From Symsagittifera roscoffensis (Eukaryota; Xenacoelomorpha; Acoela; Convolutidae), in the NCBI RefSeq assembly GCF_963678635.1, contig NC_087070.1, positions 31,411,704 through 31,475,703 on the forward strand: a stretch of DNA of 64,000 nt, written 5' to 3'. Shown here piece by piece: positions 47,688 to 57,949 of the stretch; position 1 is the stretch's first letter, and every line of letters begins with the position of its first letter. The notes beneath the pieces were generated by a model. It was not told the DNA's origin. It saw only the letters and a list, made by a program, of their open reading frames with translations, and searched no databases. Position numbers and translations under genes: made by a program.

Positions 47688-47950
47688 TGTTCCGACTTTC
47701 GATACAAAAGTAACGGATTATTTGTGCTCGGTGTGGTTTTTTTTTCTTCAGACGAGTTTCGACTTTTTAACTAGTCATTTTGGCGGAATTTTTAAATATC
47801 ATTCGAAAGGTATTGTTGTCCTTTTCAAATTTTGGAAAAAAGAATTTCATTTTTTTAAATTTTTTTTTATTTTTTATTGTTATTACTGCTTCATAAACCT
47901 AAATAGGCAGTCGGAACATTCAGGGCTTCGCCCTGATACGAGCAGTCTTG
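47688..47950 (+). repeat. Hairpin-ended repeat, internally deleted copy
   Basis: It starts GTTCCGACTTTCGATAC and ends with AGTCGGAACA, then the hairpin TCAGGGC-TTC-GCCCTGA (47920-47936; stem 7 bases), then ACGAGCAGTCTTG. Both ends match the longer copy at 54640-55196, but about half the body is missing. Confidence 0.8.
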
Positions 47951-49888
47951 TTTATTTTTAGATCAATTATCAACATTTAAAGTCAACCGAACAGCATACG
48001 TTGAAATTTTTTCCCCTATTGTTTAATAATCTAGAGAATATGTTATATTTTGATTATAATCTGTATATAAACTGCATAAATTGAGTACAAAAACAAATCG
48101 TTGAAATTGAAAGTGGCAATTCCCTTTTATATTTTAACAACTTTTTGAGCAGTTTCCAAAATCTTTGATGAAAACGCGTATCAAAACTTTGGGGAAAATA
48201 AATCATTTTGAGAAAATTACCAAAAATTTTACCATTATAATTAAATAGATTATTTTCAAAACAATTATATTGCATTATCAATCAACTAACTTTTATTTTC
48301 TCTCCTTATAACCTCTTGAATGTTTTTTTATCGACATAAATTCTTTTGTATCTGTAAAATTCACAGAAAATCTATTTGTGAATATGACTGACTAAAAACC
48401 TAAACTTATCTACCTAAGAAAATCCAGGCATCGATGTATTTGCAATTTTGGGCAAACCTTTCTTTTTGACTAATTTTAAAGCATTGCGACAATGGATTAA
48501 CTGAAAAACCATCAGAACAAAAATCAATTTCGGGAGAGATTTTTTTAGGTTCGTGATAACTCTTAGATCCAAAAAATGGAAAATGAGTTGAGGCATTAGA
48601 AAACAGTCAAAATCTGGAATCAAGAGCAACAAAAAGAGAACACTGCGACCATGATAACTAAAAATAATCACTAAAAGTTCAGGTAATTGAACAATTTGTG
48701 AATTTAACTTTTTCAAGAACTTATCTCCCCAGCGCGCTATCATACTTAGCAAGTTGAAATTGGCAGGAAGGGAGTGGAGTGGTGTTGAAAATTTTTTGAA
48801 CGCTGAAAAAAAAACAATTTAGTTTTAACACATACTATCACGTTTTGATCAAAAATTGCAACTTTTAATTCAAATTCATGAGGGTTAAATAAGTAGGAGG
48901 GACAAAAGTTGGTGAAAGTAAATAGAGAACAGCAAAATTTAAGAAACTAAAATTAGGCATAAAAATAGGACAAAACGAAGAAAAAAAGAGAAATTAAATT
49001 AACCTTTTTCGAACCAAATTAATTATAAATTCAATTAAATCACCGTCTGTTTTGCGGAAGCAACGACCATATTTCGAATTACTTAAATATTTGAACATGA
49101 CTTACTTATTTTTAAAAATGAATGGATCAAAATCAATTATAATTGCTTACAGTTAATCGAATTTAATGGATTATTTTTATTTTCCTAACTGATTATGATC
49201 AGTTGTTTTGAATTTTATAGATACAAGCAAGAAAAACCAAAAGGGTCAGCCTAGTTAGTTTGGAAAACTCTTTTCGTTTAAAGTTGTACCTTTTCGCGCA
49301 TAGAAAATCTTTGAAAAAAGATACCCAGATATATTCAGTGAAAATGCGCGAATAATTAATTACTCAGCGAATAAATTATTTTCGTTTGCTGTATCACGAA
49401 ATTCCTTGGGCCAGCATTCCATTTAGGTATAATTGCTAGCCAGCTTACCGAATTAAATGAGAGTTTTTTGAGCCGTCGCCTTAGTGAAAAAACCTGGACT
49501 GACGGAATTGGATGCGTATGAATGCGTATAGCAAGTAGATTTATTACGCATAAAAAGCATAGAAAGCAAGTCTTAAGCGATTTCAGGTATCTGAACCATT
49601 TCTACAGATTCCGATGCGTGGATCGAAAATGATGAGAGTGGTTCACAAATTATAATATGGCGTTGCAACCAAAATATCAGTTTTACGCTCCCTGTTTCAT
49701 TTTCTGTGTAAATTTGAAACTCGCACACAGCTGCAAATAAAAGATTGCTGCCATAAAAGGAAGAAGGTGTGAAAAGAAAAAGTCGAAAATTGTTTTTTTT
49801 TCAGTATTTGATTTTAGATGACTCACAAAATATACATAAACTGCCAATTCATACAATATTTTTCTTATATTTACAGCGTGTTTTTCAG
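47951..49888. other. AT-rich sequence upstream of the fucosyltransferase locus
   Basis: No supported gene is seen. An open minus-strand frame at 48414-48752 (112 codons, very hydrophobic) has no family motif or splice context and is treated as chance. Confidence 0.3.
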
Positions 49889-49901
49889 TTCGGATATTGA
49901 T

Positions 49902-51543
49902 ATGTGTTGTTCGCCGTATAGATTGAAGCGAGCCCTCTGCAAACCAGTTGTTATTCTGGCCCTGACTTTCTTACTTGTCTTCTTCAGAAACAAATGTGTG
50001 TGAAAAAAGTTTACCAAACATACAAAACTGCATGATTTAATTAAAATGAATTAATAATTGTATTCTAGTGAAACTTATGATGACATTGACTAGTTTAGAA
50101 AAACCGTTCGTCTTTTCGATATAAAAGAATTCCCTTTAAGCCCCTTAAGACATTTGCCAAACAATCTGGTGTTTTTTTAAGCAGCCATTTCTAAAATTCA
50201 ATGAAAAACGGTTTTTAGAAATGCAATTTTTAGACTTCACTGCACAAAGTAGATTATAATGGAGTTCTATTCAAATATGGCCCTTTTTGAGTTTTGACTG
50301 AGTCTGAAAATTGGGATCTATCACAATCGCCCTCCCCTTGGTATCTACTAAAGAAATGCCACCCCTATAAGTACAAGCAAAAAATAGCACTATACAGCGC
50401 GTTGTTTTTAAAATTTGAAATTTGTTCCAATCTGAATGGTCGGGACTTCGACAACTCAATCCACTTAACAGTTGCCCCCTTCTTTCTTGAAAGGGGTGCA
50501 ATTGTTAAATGGATCCGAAAATTGTTAGGTTTGACCAAATTCGATACAAAGTAGAGATTTTCAAAAAAGCTCCTCTCAATCATACTAAAACCCGACTAAA
50601 TTCAAATGAGGGCATAAACAAAACGCAAATGAAAAATAACTTTTATTTTAAGTACTTATTAAACAAAAAATATCAAAATATGATCTTGGTAGCCTAATTT
50701 CAAAGACACCCAATCAGATGAGAGCATTGGTGACAATATCACAACCACCCAGTCAATACAAGAACACGAGATTGCTCAACTCACTTCAGATCAACATCAG
50801 AAAAGTGTTCGGTAAGTTGGAATAAGTTCTTTCTTCGTTTCTGCTATCGACAAAAGACTGTTACAGCTTTCCATCATTTTCCTGACTTTTGACTTCCTAA
50901 TTTTTTTGTTTTAAGAGACATCCACACAGTTGAGTTTCCGATCAGATACCCGATGGGAGGTATCAACTACAGGGAGGCATGCCCTCTGGACTTCGACTGT
51001 TTTGTACACTCCGGACATCAAATCCAGGAAAAGTTCCATTTTTCATCACCTCCTTTTCAACAGTTTTTTTATGTTATCGGATTTCTTTAGAATCTATCGA
51101 ACAATATAAATGTATATACTAGATGGCGCCTTTTAAACACCTATGAGTTACACTTTTTTAACTTGAAAATTGACGCAAGTTTCCAATAAAGGAAACAAAA
51201 TAATTTCAGTTTTTTTTCCAGAGATTTTTTATGTTTTTTCTCAAACACTGTTGAAAAGTTTATTTCGTACCCAGTATCAAAGCCCTACATCCTTAATTTC
51301 CGCTTTGAGACACCTGTGAACGGATCTGTAGGCTCAATGTTGCTGTCAGGGAATGAAATTGATGGCCTATTTTATGAATTTTTAAAACTAACCCCATATT
51401 GGAACTCCGAAAACAATTCATTATTTGATAATCGTTCCAAGAATAAACTGAGGCTTTTGGTAACTAGTAACATATTGAAAAAACCAAAAACCAGTTTGAA
51501 ACGATTGCTGGGTAGAATTAACTTGCCGTCTTCGAACTGGTAG
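49902..51543 (+). CDS. Alpha-1,3-fucosyltransferase-like gene A, four-exon model lacking the C-terminal half
   Basis: Exons are 49902-49995, 50706-50811, 50916-51032 and 51222-51543. Splice phases agree throughout (1, 2, 2), which supports the model. Exon 1 gives a short basic tail and a signal anchor (CKPVVILALTFLLVFF), as in type II Golgi enzymes. It follows a TTTTTCAG that could end a 5' UTR intron. Exon 2 is a Gln/Ser-rich stem with an N-glycosylation site. Exon 3 has YREACPLDFDCFVHSGHQ. Exon 4 holds KPYILNFRFETP and LRLLVTSN, diverged versions of the GT10 N-terminal-domain motifs, then stops. The GDP-fucose-binding half (FYFxxENS...YITEKF) is missing, so the 212-residue product should not be an active transferase unless a further exon is used. 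A CTG/GTAGCA donor-like site overlaps the stop. The exon 3 donor (GTTCCA) is weak. Confidence 0.7.
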
Positions 51544-52244
51544 CACGAAATATATTGTACAAGAACAGTCTCTTTTTCCAAACTACAAAAAAAACAAATC
51601 AAATTAAACATTTTTCTCAGTTTGAGCTCAGAATTTCAATCAGCTTTTAGATGGCGTTAAACTTTTTGTTCAAAAGGGGATAAATTTAAAAGTGGAAATC
51701 AATCTGAAGAAAAGCTATCTACATCGAGCACAAAATATCATCACTTTCTCCAAAACAGAACAATATGTTGTTTTCAGTGTTCTTCTTTGTTATTTCAACT
51801 TCCAAAGAAAGTGAAAGAAAATTTCTAACTGCTACTATTTTGATCCTTCAGATCAATCAAAGATTTTATTATAGCTGGCATTTTTGAACATGTGTGAAAG
51901 GTATTGACAATTTGAGCTCAAAGTAGAAAAATAAAAAAAAAATTTAGCCTTGATTTTTTCCTAAAGCTTCCAAATTTGGGTTTTTGGCTCGAATTAAATT
52001 TCGTGCATCTAAAGTCTAGGTGGGTAAATTCTGCTGCGAGACTAGTTCAGTTTGAAATTAGGTCAACCATATGGTCCTTACACGAATACATTAACAAACG
52101 GTGTTTGCATCAATTTGTGCTTTAAATAGCGCGTAGAAGAAAACAAGACTGCTCGTCGTATATCAGGGCAAAACCCTGACTGTTCCAACTGTCCCATAAT
52201 TCATAGGAAACGGTTTTTAGGAAACGAAAATATCGAAAAACCTG
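50288..52244 (+). repeat. Tandem duplication of 1957 bases across FucT exons 2-4, first unit
   Basis: This stretch is repeated head to tail with an exact 1957-base period and no net indel. I count four substitutions between units. The unit runs from TGAGTTTTGACTGAGTC and contains exons 2, 3 and 4 of FucT gene A. It ends in part of a minus-strand hairpin-ended repeat (52143-52244). Confidence 0.97.
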
Positions 52245-54204
52245 TGAGTTTTGACTGAGTCTGAAAATTGGGATCTATCACAATCGCCCTCCCCTTGGTA
52301 TCTACTAAAGAAATGCCACCCCTATAAGTACAAGCAAAAAATAGCACTATACAGCGCGTTGTTTTTAAAATTTGAAATTTGTTCCAATCTGAATGGTCGG
52401 GACTTCGACAACTCAATCCACTTAACAGTTGCCCCCTTCTTTCTTGAAAGGGGTGCAATTGTTAAATGGATCCGAAAATTGTTAGGTTTGACCAAATTCG
52501 ATACAAAGTAGAGATTTTCAAAAAAGCTCCTCTCAATCATACTAAAACCCGACTAAATTCAAATGAGGGCATAAACAAAACGCAAATGAAAAATAACTTT
52601 TATTTTAAGTACTTATTAAACAAAAAATATCAAAATATGATCTTGGTAGCCTAATTTCAAAGACACCCAATCAGATGAGAGCATTGGTGACAATATCACA
52701 ACCGCCCAGTCAATACAAGAACACGAGATTGCTCAACTCACTTCAGATCAACATCAGAAAAGTGTTCGGTAAGTTGGAATAAGTTCTTTCTTCGTTTCTG
52801 CTATCGACAAAAGACTGTTACAGCTTTCCATCATTTTCCTGACTTTTGACTTCCTAATTTTTTTGTTTTAAGAGACATCCACACAGTTGAGTTTCCGATC
52901 AGATACCCGATGGGAGGTATCAACTACAGGGAGGCATGCCCTCTGGACTTCGACTGTTTTGTACACTCCGGACATCAAATCCAGGAAAAGTTCCATTTTT
53001 CATCACCTCCTTTTCAACAGTTTTTTTATGTTATCGGATTTCTTTAGAATCTATCGAACAATATAAATGTATATACTAGATGGCGCCTTTTAAACACCTA
53101 TGAGTTACACTTTTTTAACTTGAAAATTGACGCAAGTTTCCAATAAAGGAAACAAAATAATTTCAGTTTTTTTTCCAGAGATTTTTTATGTTTTTTCTCA
53201 AACACTGTTGAAAAGTTTATTTCGTACCCAGTATCAAAGCCCTACATCCTTAATTTCCGCTTTGAGACACCTGTGAACGGATCTGTAGGCTCAATGTTGC
53301 TGTCAGGGAATGAAATTGATGGCCTATTTTATGAATTTTTAAAACTAACCCCATATTGGAACTCCGAAAACAATTCATTATTTGATAATCGTTCCAAGAA
53401 TAAACTGAGGCTTTTGGTAACTAGTAACATATTGAAAAAACCAAAAACCAGTTTGAAACGATTGCTGGGTAGAATTAACTTGCCGTCTTCGAACTGGTAG
53501 CACGAAATATATTGTACAAGAACAGTCTCTTTTTCCAAACTACAAAAAAAACAAATCAAATTAAACATTTTTCTCAGTTTGAGCTCAGAATTTCAATCAG
53601 CTTTTAGATGGCGTTAAACTTTTTGTTCAAAAGGGGATAAATTTAAAAGTGGAAATCAATCTGAAGAAAAGCTATCTACATCGAGCACAAAATATCATCA
53701 CTTTCTCCAAAACAGAACAATATGTTGTTTTCAGTGTTCTTCTTTGTTATTTCAACTTCCAAAGAAAGTGAAAGAAAATTTCTAACTGCTACTACTTTGA
53801 TCCTTCAGATCAATCAAAGATTTTATTATAGCTGGCATTTTTGAACATGTGTGAAAGGTATTGACAATTTGAGCTCAAAGTAAAAAAATAAAAAAAAAAT
53901 TTAGCCTTGATTTTTTCCTAAAGCTTCCAAATTTGGGTTTTTGGCTCGAATTAAATTTCGTGCATCTAAAGTCTAGGTGGGTAAATTCTGCTGCGAGACT
54001 AGTTCAGTTTGAAATTAGGTCAACCATATGGTCCTTACACGAATACATTAACAAACGGTGTTTGCATCAATTTGTGCTTTAAATAGCGCGTAGAAGAAAA
54101 CAAGACTGCTCGTCGTATATCAGGGCAAAACCCTGACTGTTCCAACTGTCCCATAATTCATAGGAAACGGTTTTTAGGAAACGAAAATATCAAAAAACCT
54201 GTGA
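52245..54204 (+). repeat. Tandem duplication of 1957 bases across FucT exons 2-4, second unit
   Basis: This second unit is a copy of 50288-52244. TGA is present at the left edge, the junction and the right edge (50288-50290, 52245-52247, 54202-54204), giving 3-base microhomology at the breakpoint. The identity of about 99.8 percent means the event is very recent, or that two haplotypes were assembled in series. Confidence 0.97.
52663..53500 (+). CDS. Duplicated exons 2, 3 and 4 of FucT gene A
   Basis: The exon copies are 52663-52768, 52873-52989 and 53179-53500, all with intact splice sites and open frames identical in phase to the first set. The only coding difference noted is one substitution in exon 2 (TTTQ becomes TTAQ). 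No second copy of exon 1 exists, so this set can be used only by skipping the first set, or as a tandem exon insertion. The phases allow exon 1 to join either copy of exon 2. Exon 4 ends with a stop, so serial inclusion of both sets would end at the first. Confidence 0.7.
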
Positions 54205-54597
54205 AATTTGGACAAAATCAAAGTGTAAAATTTTGAGTCGTGCGAAATTAATACGACCAATTAGCTAGCCTCAATTCAATTTGAAACATTTTTGTTGTGC
54301 GGGATAATTCGCTACGCATAAATAATTCGGGTTACGCTATCAGTAATATGAATAAATTCTTTAAAGCGCGCATAAGTTAGTCCAGAACATGGTCAATTTG
54401 GCAATTTTCAAACCAAAACAACTTACCAAAAAGTAATTGGAGGTGAAATATCTTTTTATATTTGAACTCAGGAAGTCGAGATCTTCAATATAATTTTAAA
54501 AATTGTCGAAAACCATTATTTCGATCGGCGAAATTTGACTGAATAATAAAAACCACACCGAGCATAATTATTCCGTTTTCTTCGAAAGTCGGAACAA
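54100..54597 (-). repeat. Hairpin-ended repeat, full-length minus copy
   Basis: Reading right to left, it starts GTTCCGACTTTCGAAGAAAACGG (5' end near 54594). It passes the shared body (ACCTCCAATTACTTTTTGG, GCGCGCTTTAAAG region) and ends with a short hairpin (TCAGGG...CCCTGA, 54120-54136) and GACGAGCAGTCTTGT. The hairpin bases differ from the other copies but still pair. The right breakpoint of the FucT duplication (54204) lies inside it. Confidence 0.7.
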
Positions 54598-54639
54598 CAA
54601 CTTCAAAAGAATAGTTTCATTTGCTTTATTTCCTCTTTT

Positions 54640-55196
54640 TGTTCCAACTTTCGATACGAAAGTAACGGAATATATGTGCTCGGGGTGGGTTTTTTTTTTC
54701 TTCAGACCAATTTCGACTTTTTAACTAGCCATTTTTGACGGAAACTTTTTATATCATTCGAAAACTATTGTTGCCCTGAGCTTAAATTTGAAAAGATATT
54801 TCACCTGTGATCATTTTTTGTAAAGTTATGAGGGTTTAAAGATTGCCATTTTGGCCATTTTGACCAATTTGGGACAATTAATGCGCGATATAATTCGCGC
54901 TATTAACGCGTAAGCGGAGAATTAATCCGACTTAAAATCGTTCCAAATTGGTTGAAAAAAGCTTATTTGCTATATTTGATTTGTTACAAGGAACGAAATC
55001 TATTGTTTTGTACTTTATATGGCGTGTGGGGGGGGGATGATTTTCATAGAAAAATTTTCAAATTAAAAAAAAAATTTTTTTTTCATTTCATTTTAGTTTA
55101 TTTAATTTTTTTATGTTGTTTATGTTATTACTGCTCCATAAACGTTAAAAAGCAGTCGGAACTTTCAGGGCTTCGCCCTGAAACGAGCAGTCTTGT
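54640..55196 (+). repeat. Hairpin-ended repeat, full-length plus copy
   Basis: It begins GTTCCAACTTTCGATACGAA, in which ACTTTCG/CGAAAGT pairs around a 3-base loop. It ends with AGTCGGAAC (inverted match to the start), a 9-base perfect hairpin TTTCAGGGC-TTC-GCCCTGAAA (55163-55183) and CGAGCAGTCTTG before a T-run. No coding is present. It lies head to head with the minus copy at 54100-54597, separated by about 40 bases. The asymmetric ends with a 3' hairpin recall Helentron-type rolling-circle elements, but that is inference. Confidence 0.75.
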
Positions 55197-56252
55197 TTTG
55201 TTTAAAAATAGTAATTTCATCAAAAGCAGTTAATAACTTAAGGCTTTGCTATTAATGAGATCTCATGATAAAATTGAGATTTTTCAAGAATGGTTTATAA
55301 ATATGCCTTTAAATAAAAACTGTCAAAAATAATGAGACTGCTTCGACTTTTTTTGTTCAGATTTTTGAAGAATATTTTAACCTGTTATCTTTTTTAGTGG
55401 AGTAGGGGATGAATTCAAAAATGACAATTCGAATAACTTGGTTAACTAACGCGTTTTGTATGGCGTTTTTTAGAACGCGTATACTGCAAAGTCAAACCCT
55501 AATTAAATTGAGGCATTTTTTTGCCTTAATAATGCGTGTCTGTCAGACGCAAAATGTGTCACCTTGCACAGAGAGTTGCAAAAAGTTGCAATAGATATAG
55601 TTAAGCAAAAAATTTAGTTTTCAGTTTGAAAACATGTCTCAAGGTCACCTAAATAATCAAATTTCTATGCAAAGTTTGCTCGAAATTTGCAGATTGCTCT
55701 TTTGAATGAGTTCTATCTATTCCAATTCTTTGCAACTTATTATAGATAATTGCAAAAAGTTCCGACAGACAGAGACAATAAAGAATATTGCAGTTTCGTT
55801 TTCTTTTCAGCTAACTTTGAGGCACAAATGCGGACTGAAAAACTAGGATTTACGTGGAAAGTTTTTCCAAAATTGAATCAATCACTCGTTTGAATTATTT
55901 TGACCGTCCGAATTTTCGGCTCTTACTTATATACTTTACACAGAACTTCGATGATATAAAAACATAAAATAGTAAAACTCATACATTTCTTCTTTTTCTT
56001 ATGTTTTTCATCAATTTACTGAATTGAAAAATTTCGCCAGGTTTTTAAAAGGATGAGAGGAAATTTAGGTCGCCATCATCGCCATCATCGCCATCATACG
56101 AGCAGTCGTATGTTTCTCGCTGGTTTTTAAACTCAATCGTGTGACTGCAGGCGAAACAAAGCAGATCCAGATTAACAATCTGTAAGCTAAGTCATAGCTT
56201 ATTCAACCTTCGAACTCGTCTTCTGTGTCGCTAAATGTCATTAAAATACTAG
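55197..56252. other. Non-coding sequence between the two FucT parts, with a 9-base repeat
   Basis: No firm exon could be placed. Three perfect copies of CGCCATCAT lie at 56071-56097, followed by CATACGAGCAGTCGTATG (7-base inverted arms). The latter resembles the end of the hairpin-ended family. A strong acceptor-like TTTCGTTTTCTTTTCAG ends at 55810, but no FucT-like text follows it. Confidence 0.4.
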
Positions 56253-56255
56253 CAT

Positions 56256-56408
56256 ATGCTGTTTCCTTGCAATTCACCAAATGATTCGCCAACTGAAACC
56301 CAAGTTAAACGCCATCTGTTTAACTGCCCTCCCACTTTTGACCTAAAAGCAATTTCAAAATTGTTGGATTGCAATGACCATATCTGTGGTTTCCACAGTC
56401 CATCATAA
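56256..56408 (+). CDS. Possible upstream exon of FucT gene B
   Basis: An ATG-led open stretch of 50 codons reads LFNCPPTFDLKAISKLLDCN and then DHICGFHS, with cysteines placed somewhat like those in exon 3 of gene A (ACPLDFDCFVHS). No splice donor in the right phase for the exon at 56485 was found, so this is only a candidate. Confidence 0.25.
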   Translation: MLFPCNSPNDSPTETQVKRHLFNCPPTFDLKAISKLLDCNDHICGFHSPS

Positions 56409-56484
56409 ATACCCAGCTTGGGGTTTTAATGTTAAATTTCTCATTCAAATGTATGTGAAGCAAATCTGAAATACTTTGTTCCAG

Positions 56485-57949
56485 AACCTGATAAATATTT
56501 CCCACTTTGATTTGGTCTTGGCCAGGGGACCTCAGGGAGTGAAGAGGCTGAACGACTTGTGGCTGGCAGGAGGGAAGAAGCGAGACCCCAAACAGGTGTG
56601 GGTTTCGAGTCACGCCGAATCAGTTTTGAATGGAGTTAACTTCGCAGGTTTTGATCCAATTTTGTTTATCAACGCTTCTAATATTCAATCAGAAGCGCTT
56701 TCCCCTCAGAATCGAGAATTCAACATTTTACGGATGAGTAACAGCACCATGGTTAGTAGCGGATGCCTCTTCCTCGGGTGTGTTGCAACCTCATGAATTA
56801 AAAAGAACCCCTTTGGCAGTATGTTTGTCAGCTTAGCACTAACAATTTTCTAAGTACTCATTTTGAGGGGGAAGAGTGCTCTGAAAAAGCCATTTTTGTC
56901 CACTACTCTCTATAACTTTTAGTGCAAAATTTGGTAATTTTAGTTCCAAAAGGTTTTGGTGAAAATTGGGAGTTAACTTGAATTACCACGTCATAACTCT
57001 CGAAGGCAAAAAAACTATAAAATTTGACATTCAATTATGCCAATTAAAGTGTTTGACTTGTTTTCGTGTTTGTGAATGGATTTTTTTCAAACTTATAGCT
57101 TTTTTAGGTCTGAATGACGACATGGACTCTCAATTTAACTGGACAATTTATCGCTCAGAAAACGCAACGATCAATTTCAACATGTTCCATGTTAAGAAAA
57201 CGAGCTCCTACTCTATGGAAAATGTCATCAAAGAATATACTGCTCTTGGAAAAACGAAATCTTTTTGCTGGGCCATCAACAACTGCAATAATGGATGGAC
57301 CAAACGAGTCGACTTGGGCATAAAAATTATCCGGAATTTACCGGAAAAAATTCATATGTGGGGAATGGCGCCCCGAACGTGCTTCAGTCCCGTTTCTGAC
57401 CATATTTTTTCTCACGGATCCTTTAAAATCTCTAAAAACCCTCAAATTTCAAGACGAGAAAAAATCCAGGATTGTAAATTCTATTTTTCGCTCGAAAATT
57501 CAAACTGCAGCGGTTACATAACTGAAAAGTTCTCCAACGCTTTGTTATCTTACGCGGTACCTATAGTTAATGGTTGGTTGGATTCGTACGAAAAAGAATT
57601 GCCAGGATCGTTTATTCATGTGAGTAAGTTCAGATCAATGGCCGAATTAGGAAACTATTTGGATTACCTTCTCAAAAATGAGACCGCTTATTTTGAGTAT
57701 CACAAATGGAGATTGCAAAATACAGTTATTGATCACGACGAAAAAGACACGAAACGAGAATGCACCATGTGTCGGAAAATGGCAGAGGTCGTAAAATCTT
57801 TCGACTCGAATATGCCTCTAGTTTCAACCATAAATAGTCTTCGACAAAAATTCAGAGATGGATCTTTTTCAAAATGCAACACAACGCAACATTCACTGAC
57901 AGATAAAATTTTGAAAAAAAGTTCTAAAAATTCTGATTTCAAGTTTTAG
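56485..57949 (+). CDS. Alpha-1,3-fucosyltransferase gene B, catalytic exons (GT10)
   Basis: Exon 56485-56647 (acceptor TTTGTTCCAG, donor CAG/GTTTTG) encodes ISHFDLVLARG and KQVWVSSHAES. It joins in phase to exon 57108-57949 (acceptor CTTTTTTAG), which ends with TAG. The last exon carries SQFNWTIYRSENAT, KSFCWAINNCNNG, the donor-sugar motif CKFYFSLENSNCSGYITEKF, NALLSYAVPIVNGW, and a C-terminal CTMCRK. These are the expected GT10 signatures in order, so the GDP-fucose-binding half is complete. The enzyme would act in the Golgi, adding alpha-1,3-linked fucose to glycans. The exon 56485 needs a phase-0 upstream exon, which gene A's exons do not supply, so B is probably a separate neighbouring gene whose first exons I could not define. 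Confidence 0.9.

Noticed and set aside
48414-48752. Minus-strand frame of 112 codons, hydrophobic
   Set aside because: No family motif, no splice or start context, and composition is explained by T-rich and A-rich DNA.
50271-50583. Overlapping frames on both strands at 50271-50583 and again at 52201-52540
   Set aside because: They repeat only because the DNA is duplicated, lie in intron 1 and the start of the repeat unit, and match no family.
56320-56613. Minus-strand frame of 97 codons
   Set aside because: It is antisense to the well-supported FucT exon at 56485-56647.
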